From positions 1 through 64,000 of the forward strand of contig NZ_JAHKNG010000010.1 of the NCBI RefSeq assembly GCF_018860165.1: 64,000 nt of DNA. Direction: 5' to 3'. The notes beneath the pieces were generated by a model. The model was not told the origin of the DNA. It worked only from the letters and a program-made list of their open reading frames with translations, and made no database searches. The number at the start of each line of letters is the position of its first letter. The stretch's first letter is position 1. Positions 26,953 to 33,615 of the stretch are shown here, piece by piece. This stretch comes from Paracoccus marinaquae (lineage in GTDB: Bacteria; Pseudomonadota; Alphaproteobacteria; Rhodobacterales; Rhodobacteraceae). The position numbers were made by a program, and so were the translations under genes.

Positions 26953-27954
26953 ATGGGAGATCTGACCCTTTCCAATGTCACCAAGAGCTTCGGCGCCACC
27001 CAGGTCATCAAGGGTGTCGATCTGGAGGTGAATGACGGCGAATTCTGCGTCTTTGTCGGCCCTTCTGGCTGCGGGAAATCGACGCTTCTGCGGATGGTGG
27101 CGGGGCTTGAGGACGTGACCTCGGGCGATGTCCGCATCGACGGCGAGCGGATCAACGATCTGGCCCCGGCAAAGCGCGAGATCGCCATGGTGTTCCAGAG
27201 CTATGCGCTCTATCCGCATCTGACGGTGCGCGACAATATGGGGCTGGCGCTGAAACAGGCCGGCACGCCCAAGGCCGAGATCGCCGCCGCCACCGAAAAG
27301 GCCGCCGCCATGCTGGACCTCGGGCCGCTGATGGCGCGGCGCCCGTCCGAACTGTCGGGCGGCCAGCGCCAGCGTGTCGCCATCGGCCGGGCCATCGTGC
27401 GCACGCCGAAGCTGTTCCTGTTCGACGAGCCGCTGTCGAACCTGGACGCGGCGCTGCGCGTGGCCACCCGGATCGAGATCGCGCGGCTGCACCGGGAACT
27501 GGGCGCGACGATGATCTATGTCACCCATGACCAGGTCGAGGCGATGACGCTTGCCGACAAGATCGTGGTGCTGCGCGCCGGCCGGGTCGAGCAGGTCGGC
27601 CGGCCGATGGATATCTATAACGATCCCGACAACACATTCGTCGCCGGCTTCATCGGCAGCCCGCAGATGAATTTCCTGAAATCCGGCCTTCTGGGGCTGC
27701 GTTCGGACAGGCTGGGCATCCGTCCCGAGCATCTGGAGATCTCGACCAGCGCCGGCCAGATCGAGGGCCGCGTCAGCCATGTGGAAAAGCTGGGCGGCGA
27801 GACGCTGACCTATGTCCGCACCCCGGACCACGAATTGCTGACCGTGCGCCAGTTCGGCGAACACGACCACCCGGTCGAACAGGCCGTCTGGCTGACCCCG
27901 GACCAGTCCCGCGCCTTCCATTTCGATGCCGAGGGGCAGCGCCTGCGCGCCTGA
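26953..27954 (+). CDS. Sugar ABC transporter ATP-binding protein (UgpC/MsmK type)
   Basis: ATPase energising the two permeases. In 333 residues: Walker [10 protein letters not shown] (about 36-44), Q-loop [10 protein letters not shown], signature [10 protein letters not shown] (about 134-143), Walker [14 protein letters not shown]-loop VTHDQ, then a shortened TOBE/OB regulatory domain ([19 protein letters not shown]). GGAGG sits before the ATG. It ends the rightward operon and converges on tonB with three bases between stops. Confidence 0.94.
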   Translation: MGDLTLSNVTKSFGATQVIKGVDLEVNDGEFCVFVGPSGCGKSTLLRMVAGLEDVTSGDVRIDGERINDLAPAKREIAMVFQSYALYPHLTVRDNMGLALKQAGTPKAEIAAATEKAAAMLDLGPLMARRPSELSGGQRQRVAIGRAIVRTPKLFLFDEPLSNLDAALRVATRIEIARLHRELGATMIYVTHDQVEAMTLADKIVVLRAGRVEQVGRPMDIYNDPDNTFVAGFIGSPQMNFLKSGLLGLRSDRLGIRPEHLEISTSAGQIEGRVSHVEKLGGETLTYVRTPDHELLTVRQFGEHDHPVEQAVWLTPDQSRAFHFDAEGQRLRA

Positions 27955-27957
27955 GCC

Positions 27958-28896
27958 TCAGCGGATGCTGATCGGCTGGGTGAAGGAATAGCTGGCGTCG
28001 GTCAGTTCCTTCGGCGCGGCGGGACAACGGGCCCGCTGCGCACCGCGCGCGATCTCGCGGTCGATGCGGGCCTGACCGGAGGAACCGGTCACGCTTGCGG
28101 CCTGAACCCGGCCATTGCGTCCGACCCGGACGCTGAGCGTCGCGCGCAGACCGCTGCCGCCCGATGTGCGGGCGATGCTGCGCAGCAGGCAGGACGAGAT
28201 CTGGGCGTGCCATTTCGCCTGCATGCTGGCGCGCTGCTTGGCGCTGACCCCGCCACCACCGCCACCCGAGGACGACGCGGCGGACTGCCCGCCCTGACCC
28301 GCACGCGAGGGCGCGGCTGCCTGCGGCTGCCTCGGCGCCTCGGTCCGGGCCTTCTGGCGTTCCGGTTCGGCCTTGGGCTGCGCCTGCTTGCGGATTTCGC
28401 GTTGGGGCTCCGGCTTCGGATCGGGCCGCTGCATGGGCCGGGCCGAGGCGTCCAGCCGCAGTGGCGGCACGATCTCTGGCGGCGAGAAGCTTTGCAGTTC
28501 GGGCAGTTCCGGCGGCACAATCTCGGGCTGCGGGGCCGGAGGCTCGGGCAGGTTCGGTCGGACGGCGCTTGTCTCGGGGGGCAAAAGCGCGGGCGGCGGC
28601 GCCATCGCGGTCACGACCGGCGGCTGCTCGGACAGGGGCGCTTCGTCCTGCACCTCCTCGACCGGGGGGGCCGGCGGCGTGGTTTCGACGATCTCGGTGG
28701 TCGGCTCGGGCGGGGCGTCCCATTCCGAGACCAGTCCCGCCATATCGACCGATCCGGCCGCCAGAACGGCGGGCGGGGCGTCGTAGAAGGCGCCGCGCTT
28801 CATCTGCTCGGGCAGCATGACCGCAGCCGCCGAGACATGCAGGGCGGCGGCGATGACGACGAAACCGGCGATTTCCAGAGAGCGCGACCTTGCCAT
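27958..28896 (-). CDS. tonB: TonB-family energy transducer
   Basis: Periplasm-spanning protein that passes proton-motive energy to outer-membrane receptors. The 312 residues show an N-terminal anchor (IAGFVVIAAALHVSAAAVML, about 9-28), a long Pro/Glu-rich span (60-150) and a Lys/Arg/Gln-rich span, a Ser/Gly linker, and a C-terminal TonB fold (about 220-312, GLRATLSVRVGRNGRVQAASV). It follows exbB-exbD-exbD in the same operon, so TonB and not TolA is the better name. No receptor gene is adjacent. Confidence 0.87.
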   Translation of the reverse strand: MARSRSLEIAGFVVIAAALHVSAAAVMLPEQMKRGAFYDAPPAVLAAGSVDMAGLVSEWDAPPEPTTEIVETTPPAPPVEEVQDEAPLSEQPPVVTAMAPPPALLPPETSAVRPNLPEPPAPQPEIVPPELPELQSFSPPEIVPPLRLDASARPMQRPDPKPEPQREIRKQAQPKAEPERQKARTEAPRQPQAAAPSRAGQGGQSAASSSGGGGGGVSAKQRASMQAKWHAQISSCLLRSIARTSGGSGLRATLSVRVGRNGRVQAASVTGSSGQARIDREIARGAQRARCPAAPKELTDASYSFTQPISIR

Positions 28897-28898
28897 GA

Positions 28899-29279
28899 TC
28901 AGCCCCCGCTGACCACAAGCCGGGCCTCGCTCTCGCTGACCTCGCGCAGCCGTTTCAGCAGCCCGGCGATCTGCTTGCCCGGCGTCGCTGCATCGGCGCG
29001 GATCTCCAGCGGGATCGTGGCTTCGCGCGCGGCGATCAGCGGCCAGACGGCCTCATCGCGCGCCGCGTCATAGGCCAGCTCGCCCTCGGCGGATACATAC
29101 AGCACCCCCTGTTCCTGCGCGGGAATGTCCGAGCGGCTGTCGGGCGGGATCACCTCGAAGGGCGTGGGCGGTGCGATCTGCGCGGTCAGCAGGAAGAAGA
29201 TCAGCAGCAGGAAGACGACGTTGATCATCGGGATGATCGACTCGCCGCGCGGCTTTCGGGGGGGCATGTCGATGCGCAT
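28899..29279 (-). CDS. exbD: ExbD-family protein with Asn at the channel Asp position
   Basis: Biopolymer transport protein, 126 residues: a short cytoplasmic tail, one membrane helix and a periplasmic domain. The helix begins IIPMINVVFLLLIFF; family members have Asp where this has Asn (codon AAC at about residue 20), and that Asp (Asp25 in E. coli ExbD) is needed for proton passage. The neighbouring ExbD keeps it. This protein probably works as a heteromer with its neighbour (inference). tonB starts three bases after its stop. Confidence 0.88.
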   Translation of the reverse strand: MRIDMPPRKPRGESIIPMINVVFLLLIFFLLTAQIAPPTPFEVIPPDSRSDIPAQEQGVLYVSAEGELAYDAARDEAVWPLIAAREATIPLEIRADAATPGKQIAGLLKRLREVSESEARLVVSGG

Positions 29280-29282
29280 GGC

Positions 29283-29678
29283 CTATTCCACCAGGATCAG
29301 CCGGTCAAAGCCGTCCGCGCGCAGCAGGTCCATCACCTCGACAAGCCGTTGCAGGTCGGCCCCCTCGCGCGGGCGCAGCACGACGGCACCGCCCTCGGGC
29401 GGCATCAGCGGCGTCAGCGCATCGGCCAGCGCCTCCTCTTCGACCGCGGCTCCGTTCAGCATCAGCCCGTCGGCGGCGATGTCGACAAGGCGTGGCGCCC
29501 CCTGCCATTCGCTGCCCGTCCCCTCGCTGCCGCCGGCGATCGGCAGCACGGCGTCGATTCCAAAGCGCGAGGACAGCATGAAGAAGATCAGCAGCAGGAA
29601 GACCACATCGATCATCGGCGTCAGCGACATGCGGCGCGGATGCCGGCGCGGGCCAAAGCTGAAGCCGGTCTCGCTCAT
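29283..29678 (-). CDS. exbD: ExbD-family protein with intact channel Asp
   Basis: Second ExbD/TolR-type protein, 131 residues. The membrane helix starts LTPMIDVVFLLLIFFML (about 19-35) with the essential Asp. The periplasmic domain follows with LRADGFDRLILVE at the end. Its ATG overlaps the exbB stop by four bases, and the Asn-type exbD begins three bases after its own stop, so the two are made together. Confidence 0.9.
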   Translation of the reverse strand: MSETGFSFGPRRHPRRMSLTPMIDVVFLLLIFFMLSSRFGIDAVLPIAGGSEGTGSEWQGAPRLVDIAADGLMLNGAAVEEEALADALTPLMPPEGGAVVLRPREGADLQRLVEVMDLLRADGFDRLILVE

Positions 29679-30373
29679 TCCGCGGCCGCAAGCAGGGGCG
29701 CGCGGCGCGGGGCCTCGATCGGGGTCGGGGCCGGGGCCTTGACGAAGATGCGGGTGGCCAGATCCTCGAGATCGGCCTGCAGCCGGTCGACGATGGATTC
29801 GAACCAGCTGAGGGCGATGCCGGCCGGAATCGCCACGGCCATCCCCGCGGCGGTGGTCAGCAGCGCCTCCCAGATGCCGCCGGCAAGGGCCGAGGGGTCG
29901 GCGCGGCTGCCGGCCTCCTGCAGGACCTGGAAGGCCGAGATCATGCCCAGAACCGTGCCCAGAAGGCCCAGCAGCGGCGCGATGGTGGCGATCAGTTCCA
30001 GCGCCCGCAGGCCCTCACGGGCGCGATACAGCGCCTGCCGGGCGACCCGGCCGGTCTCCTCGCGCGCGGTCTTGTCGTCGATGGCGGGATCCAGCGTGGT
30101 GCCGATCGCCGCCTGAACGACCCGGGCGCGGGCCGAGGGGCGGCCCTTGACCTCGGCCAGTGCCTGCGCGCGCTGGCCTGCGGTCCACAGTTGCAGCGCG
30201 CGGCGCGAATGGCTGCCGCCCCAGACGCCCAGCCGCCACAGCGACCACAGCTTCCACAGCACCACGGCCAGCGTGATGACCGACAGGGCCGCGATCAGCC
30301 ACATGGTCCAGCCGCCGTCGCGGATCATTCCGATCAGCGGCAGGTCGGCAAGTGCGGGGGTGATGTCGGTCAT
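29675..30373 (-). CDS. exbB: ExbB/TolQ/MotA-family proton channel protein
   Basis: Inner-membrane channel subunit, 232 residues, with one N-terminal helix (MWLIAALSVITLAVVLWKL) and two later helices: LIATIAPLLGLLGTVLGMISAF (about 130-151) and WEALLTTAAGMAVAIPAGIAL. The MotA_ExbB signature region is clear. First gene of the exbB-exbD-exbD-tonB operon; the shared 165-bp upstream gap with mobA carries a candidate iron-control site. Confidence 0.93.
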   Translation of the reverse strand: MTDITPALADLPLIGMIRDGGWTMWLIAALSVITLAVVLWKLWSLWRLGVWGGSHSRRALQLWTAGQRAQALAEVKGRPSARARVVQAAIGTTLDPAIDDKTAREETGRVARQALYRAREGLRALELIATIAPLLGLLGTVLGMISAFQVLQEAGSRADPSALAGGIWEALLTTAAGMAVAIPAGIALSWFESIVDRLQADLEDLATRIFVKAPAPTPIEAPRRAPLLAAAE

Positions 30374-30439
30374 GTCCAGTCTCCGTCGGATGCGGAATGG
30401 GGTGTCGGGTTCGATGCCAGGATGTCGGCAGATGGCCCG

Positions 30440-30468
30440 CAGGTAAAGAAGGTGACCAAATATGTCAA
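30440..30468 (-). promoter_or_regulatory. Candidate exbB promoter
   Basis: On the minus strand TTGACA (30468-30463), a perfect -35, is followed after 16-17 bases by TTACCT/TACCTG (30445-30440), a weak -10. It lies about 65-95 bases before the exbB ATG. Confidence 0.4.
30453..30467. promoter_or_regulatory. TGA-N9-TCA site (IRO-box form) in the exbB promoter
   Basis: TGACCAAATATGTCA fits the TGA-N9-TCA form described for the iron-responsive regulator RirA, and overlaps the -35 of the exbB promoter. Iron control of a TonB system is expected, but such a short pattern can occur by chance. Confidence 0.35.
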
Positions 30469-30538
30469 GATTGCCGCGTGTCTTTCACCGGCGGCGCCGC
30501 CCATTGCGCTTGCGCTCTGGCCGGGCGACAGTCGGGCG

Positions 30539-31168
30539 ATGACGAAACTGCCTGCCATCGTTCTTGCCGGCGGCCACGCCTCGCGGATGGGCGGTGGCGA
30601 CAAGGGGCTTTTGCGCCTCGGCGGGCAGAGCCTGCTGGCGCGGGTGATCGCCCGGCTGGGCCCGCAATGCGCCCCGCTGGCGCTGAGCGCGAATGACGAT
30701 CCGGCGCGGTTCGCGGGCTTCGGCCTGCCGGTTCTGGCCGACAGCATCCCCGACCGGCCGGGGCCGCTGGCGGGGATTCTCGCGGGGCTGGACTGGGCGG
30801 CGCGGCTGGGCGCACCGGCGCTGGTCAGTGCCGCGACCGATGCGCCCTTCCTTCCGCCCGATCTGGCCGCCCGGCTGGCCGAAGAGGCCGGACCCCGGGG
30901 GCTTGCCATGGCCGCCACCCGTCATCCGGACCGGCAGGTCATCGACCATCCCGTCTTCGCGCTGTGGCCGGTGTCGCTGCGGGACGAGTTGCGTGCAGCC
31001 CTGTTGGCCGGCCAGCGCCGGGTGCGCAGCTTCGCGGCGGCGCATGAGCCCGGCCTTGCGATCTGGGAGGCGGGCGCGGTCGATCCCTTCTTCAACGTCA
31101 ACACGCCCGCGGATCTGGCCCGGGCCGAGGGTCTCGCCGCGTCGTTCCGGGCCGTGCCGGGCAGTTAG
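30539..31168 (+). CDS. mobA: Molybdenum cofactor guanylyltransferase MobA
   Basis: Attaches GMP to molybdopterin to form the bis-MGD cofactor. The 209 residues begin with the nucleotidyltransferase signature VLAGGHASRMGGGDKGLLRLGG (split here: VLAGGHASRMGGGDKG then LLRLGG) and contain ADSIPDRPGPLAGI and SAATDAPFLPPDL, which includes the metal-binding Asp. FFNVNTPADLARAE ends the fold. The ATG at 30539 has only a weak ribosome site; the frame is open to 30191, but conserved sequence starts at MTKLPAIVL. The IS inserted four bases after its stop. Confidence 0.92.
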   Translation: MTKLPAIVLAGGHASRMGGGDKGLLRLGGQSLLARVIARLGPQCAPLALSANDDPARFAGFGLPVLADSIPDRPGPLAGILAGLDWAARLGAPALVSAATDAPFLPPDLAARLAEEAGPRGLAMAATRHPDRQVIDHPVFALWPVSLRDELRAALLAGQRRVRSFAAAHEPGLAIWEAGAVDPFFNVNTPADLARAEGLAASFRAVPGS

Positions 31169-31171
31169 CCC

Positions 31172-31180
31172 CTCGGCGGC
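31172..31180. repeat. Target-site duplication, left copy
   Basis: CTCGGCGGC, identical to 32346-32354 and directly abutting the left terminal inverted repeat. A perfect 9-bp duplication marks one transposition event with little later decay at the ends. Confidence 0.9.
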
Positions 31181-31198
31181 CAAGGCGATTTAGTGAAC
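31181..31198 (+). repeat. Left terminal inverted repeat of the IS
   Basis: CAAGGCGATTTAGTGAAC pairs with the right end at 16 of 18 positions. The second mismatch (T/C at position 12) and the first (A/G at position 3) are both transitions. Confidence 0.85.
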
Positions 31199-31228
31199 GC
31201 TTGATTCTTCTCTGACTTACTGATTCGG

Positions 31229-31253
31229 CACCTCCAGTATCGTGATGGAGGTG
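31229..31253 (+). promoter_or_regulatory. Hairpin covering the transposase ribosome-binding site
   Basis: CACCTCCA (31229-31236) is the exact complement of TGGAGGTG (31246-31253), 9-base loop. The right arm contains GGAGG, which would serve the in-frame TTG at 31257, and covers the ATG at 31245. A transcript entering from mobA would fold this stem and hide the site, a protection known in other IS families. Confidence 0.55.
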
Positions 31254-31557
31254 CGGTTGAATCTGCGTTTGATCCTTGAGCGGGTGCCCGATCCGCGTGG
31301 CCGGCAGGGCCGTGATTATCCCTTGTGGTCCATTCTGGCGCTGATCGTGGTGTCGCTTGTGAGCGGGCGCAAGGGGATGAAGGCGGCGTTCGAACTGGGA
31401 CGCAGTCTGAACAGCCGGCAGCGGGCGGCGCTGGGGTTCACGGCGACGACCCCATGCCATGCTACGCTGACCCAGACGCTGCGGGTGATCGACCCTCAGG
31501 CCCTTGGCGCGGTGCTGGGTTCGCTGCGGATCAACCAGGACGAACAGGGGCGCCACA

Positions 31558-31603
31558 TCGCCATCGACGGCAAGTCCATGCGGGCCAGCAAGGACGCGTC
31601 GGG
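31558..31603. repeat. Internal inverted repeat of the transposase gene, left arm
   Basis: Bases 31558-31597 are the exact reverse complement of 31698-31737 (40 of 40). After one mismatch (31598/31697) five more bases pair (31599-31603 with 31692-31696). The arm encodes the natural IDGKSMRASKD catalytic motif. Confidence 0.9.
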
Positions 31604-31691
31604 CACGTCGATCCATGTGGTCTCGGCCTTCTGCACCGATCTTCAGGCCACGCTCGGGCATGAGGCATCGCGTGGCCGGGGCTTCGAGCTT

Positions 31692-31737
31692 CCCGATGCG
31701 TCCTTGCTGGCCCGCATGGACTTGCCGTCGATGGCGA
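31692..31737. repeat. Internal inverted repeat of the transposase gene, right arm
   Basis: Exact inverted copy of 31558-31597 with the extension described there. The transposase frame shifts within this arm, so it probably replaced the original sequence coding for the LLARxDL...DGDALFC stretch. Confidence 0.9.
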
Positions 31738-32327
31738 CGCCCTGTTCTGCGCGCGGGTGGTCGCGGCCAGGATCACCGGGAAAGGCGGCGATTTTCTCCT
31801 GCCGGTCAAGGATAACCAGAAGGAACTGCGCAAGGATATCGAACTGGCTTTCAACGAGCCGATTTTTTTCCCTCAAGAGCCATGAAACCACCAACCGAGG
31901 CCATGGCCGGACCGAGACGCGACGGATCGACGTGCTGCCTGCACTTGCCGCCGGCATCGGTGACATCTGGCCGACGGCCCGGCAGATCTGCCGCCTCACC
32001 CGGTCGCGGCGGCGAAAAAGTGGCGGCGCCTGGGGTGAAACCACCGAGATCGTCTATCTCATCACCAGCCTCACCACCCGCAAGGCGTCGCCGGAGATGC
32101 TGCTGGAGCTCAGCCGCAGCCACTGGGGCATCGAGGTCATGCATCGCCACAAGGATTTCACACTGGGTGAAGACGGATACACCAACCGTCTCGACCACGC
32201 GCCCCGCAATATTTCCTCGATCCTCGCATTCGCCTTGCGGATCCTGAAGACCGTCTCACCCTCGCCGACCCGCGCCATCGAGCACTTTCAGGACAACCGG
32301 AACCGCGCGATCCGACTGTTCAGGCCG

Positions 32328-32345
32328 GTTCACTGAATCGCCCTG
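32328..32345 (-). repeat. Right terminal inverted repeat of the IS
   Basis: Reads CAGGGCGATTCAGTGAAC on the minus strand. It supplies the present stop codon (TGA, 32332-32330) of the interrupted lacI-type gene. Confidence 0.85.
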
Positions 32346-33364
32346 CTCGGCGGCCCGGTCGATCGCCCGACGACAAGTTCCGCCTCCATGAGGTCATGCT
32401 TCGGTTCGGGATCGCCGCTTTCGATCTTCGAGATCAGCATGGCCGCGCTGCGCCGGCCGGCCTCGCGCACCGACGAGCGCATGGCCGTGAACAGCGGCAC
32501 CACGCCGGGATTGCGCGAATAGGCCAGATCGTCATCGAAGCTGACCACCGACAGATCCGCGCCCAGCCTCAGCCCGCGCTCGTCCAGCCCCTGCGAAATC
32601 CCCGCCGCGATCAGCGTCGAGGAACACAGGATGGCCGTCGGCGGGCTGTCCAGAGCCAGCAGGCGCATCGTTTCGGCGAAGCCGAACGAGGTTGTCATCT
32701 CGGCGCCCGACATCAGGGCCGGATCGGCGTTCTGCCCGGCCTCGGCAAGGGCCTGCAGATAGCCGTCGCGGCGGCGGGCGGCGAAATCCATCCGCTCGTC
32801 GCCATTCAGCAGGGCGATGCGGCGATGCCCCAGTTGCAGCAGGAATTCGGTCGCCCGGCGAAAGGCGCGCAGGTTGTCGACATCGACCCAGCAATAGGGG
32901 CCGTCATGGCTGCTGATCCGGCCATGGACGACGAAGGGCAGGCCGATCCCGGTCAGCAGGGCCGGGCGCGGGTCGTCATGGCGCGGGAACTGCACGATCA
33001 CGCCGCCGATCAGCCCCTTCGATTTCAGCGCGCGATAGGCCGAGGCCTGCGCGTCATCGGGCACGACCGTCAGGTTGATCTCGTATTTGCGTTCGGCGCA
33101 TTCCTCGCCCACCCCGGCCAGGAAATCGGTATAGATCGGATTGACGATCTCGTTCCGCCCCGAGATCGGAATGACGCAGCCGATGGTCGAGCTGTGCCCC
33201 ATGGCCAGAAACCGCGCATGGGCATTGGGGGCATAGCCATAGTGCTGCGCCGCCTCGATCAGCCGGGTCCGGGTGCGGATGCTGACCTCGGGATGGCCAT
33301 TCAGCGCCCGGCTGACGGTCGTCGGCGACAATCCGACGAGCCGTGCGAATTCCTTCAGGTTCAT
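32330..33364 (-). CDS. LacI-family regulator with C-terminus rewritten by the IS
   Basis: A 344-residue regulator: LacI helix-turn-helix at the N-terminus (MNLKEFARLVGLSPTTVSRALNG, about 1-23, and hinge RTRTRLIEAAQHYGY), then a periplasmic-binding-protein-like domain (IGCVIPISG, GVIVQFPR, VVSFDDDLAYSRNPG). The last residues SRAIQ are encoded by the IS end; joining the sequences across the IS restores GPPRG and a TAA that overlaps the mobA stop. Change of the last two residues should be harmless. Its target is not evident; cfa is the divergent neighbour. The ligand is unknown. Confidence 0.88.
   Translation of the reverse strand: MNLKEFARLVGLSPTTVSRALNGHPEVSIRTRTRLIEAAQHYGYAPNAHARFLAMGHSSTIGCVIPISGRNEIVNPIYTDFLAGVGEECAERKYEINLTVVPDDAQASAYRALKSKGLIGGVIVQFPRHDDPRPALLTGIGLPFVVHGRISSHDGPYCWVDVDNLRAFRRATEFLLQLGHRRIALLNGDERMDFAARRRDGYLQALAEAGQNADPALMSGAEMTTSFGFAETMRLLALDSPPTAILCSSTLIAAGISQGLDERGLRLGADLSVVSFDDDLAYSRNPGVVPLFTAMRSSVREAGRRSAAMLISKIESGDPEPKHDLMEAELVVGRSTGPPSRAIQ
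32346..32354. repeat. Target-site duplication, right copy
   Basis: CTCGGCGGC, identical to 31172-31180 and abutting the right terminal repeat. The bases belong to the lacI-type gene (Pro-Pro codons near its end). Confidence 0.9.
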
Positions 33365-33455
33365 TGAACGCCCCCCTGCCTCCCCTGCCAGCGGTCTGCC
33401 CGCCGCCTGGAAGGCCCATGCTGGCGCATGAAGCAGGGGTGACGCAATGCCGCGC

Positions 33456-33482
33456 TTGGGATTGCGGGCAATTTGATAGAAT
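33456..33482 (+). promoter_or_regulatory. Weak promoter candidate upstream of cfa-like gene
   Basis: TAGAAT (33477-33482) is a fair -10, with TTGGGA (33456-33461) 15 bases upstream, shorter than ideal. It is in the 251-bp gap between the lacI-type gene and the methyltransferase, where nothing else stands out. Confidence 0.25.
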
Positions 33483-33615
33483 GCCGGTCACCCGCGCGGC
33501 TTGCTTGAAACGCCTCGCTGTCCGAGAATGGCGGCACCGATCCACAGGCAGGCCGCGCCGTCCCGGCACCCGTGCAACGTGCCGCGACAGGCTCGACGGC
33601 AGGGGGAGTGGCGTC

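Larger units (their letters stand above)
31245..32336 (+). pseudogene. ISAs1-type transposase with two compensating frameshifts
   Basis: The frame is open for about 363 residues, but only its two ends encode transposase. The N-terminal part (to about 31725) has LERVPDPRGRQGRDYPLWSIL, IAIDGKSMRASKD (first catalytic Asp) and HVVSAFCTDLQATLGHEAS. From about 31726 to 31867 the expected family sequence (VDGDALFCARVVAARITGKG, then LLPVKDNQKELRKD) is in another frame; the original frame resumes as SHETTNRGHGRTETRR. The first shift lies in a 40-bp inverted repeat, the second in a run of seven T (31863-31869). The second catalytic Asp is therefore lost. Start is ATG 31245 or TTG 31257. Confidence 0.85.
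31181..32345 (+). mobile_element. ISAs1-family insertion sequence, 1165 bp
   Basis: Bounded by 18-bp terminal inverted repeats (31181-31198 CAAGGCGATTTAGTGAAC; 32328-32345 reads CAGGGCGATTCAGTGAAC on the minus strand; two mismatches) and 9-bp target duplications. It carries one transposase frame of ISAs1 type (DGKSMR, HWGIEVMHRHKD). It sits in the final codons of the lacI-type gene. The central part of the transposase is damaged, so the copy is probably unable to move by itself. Confidence 0.92.
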
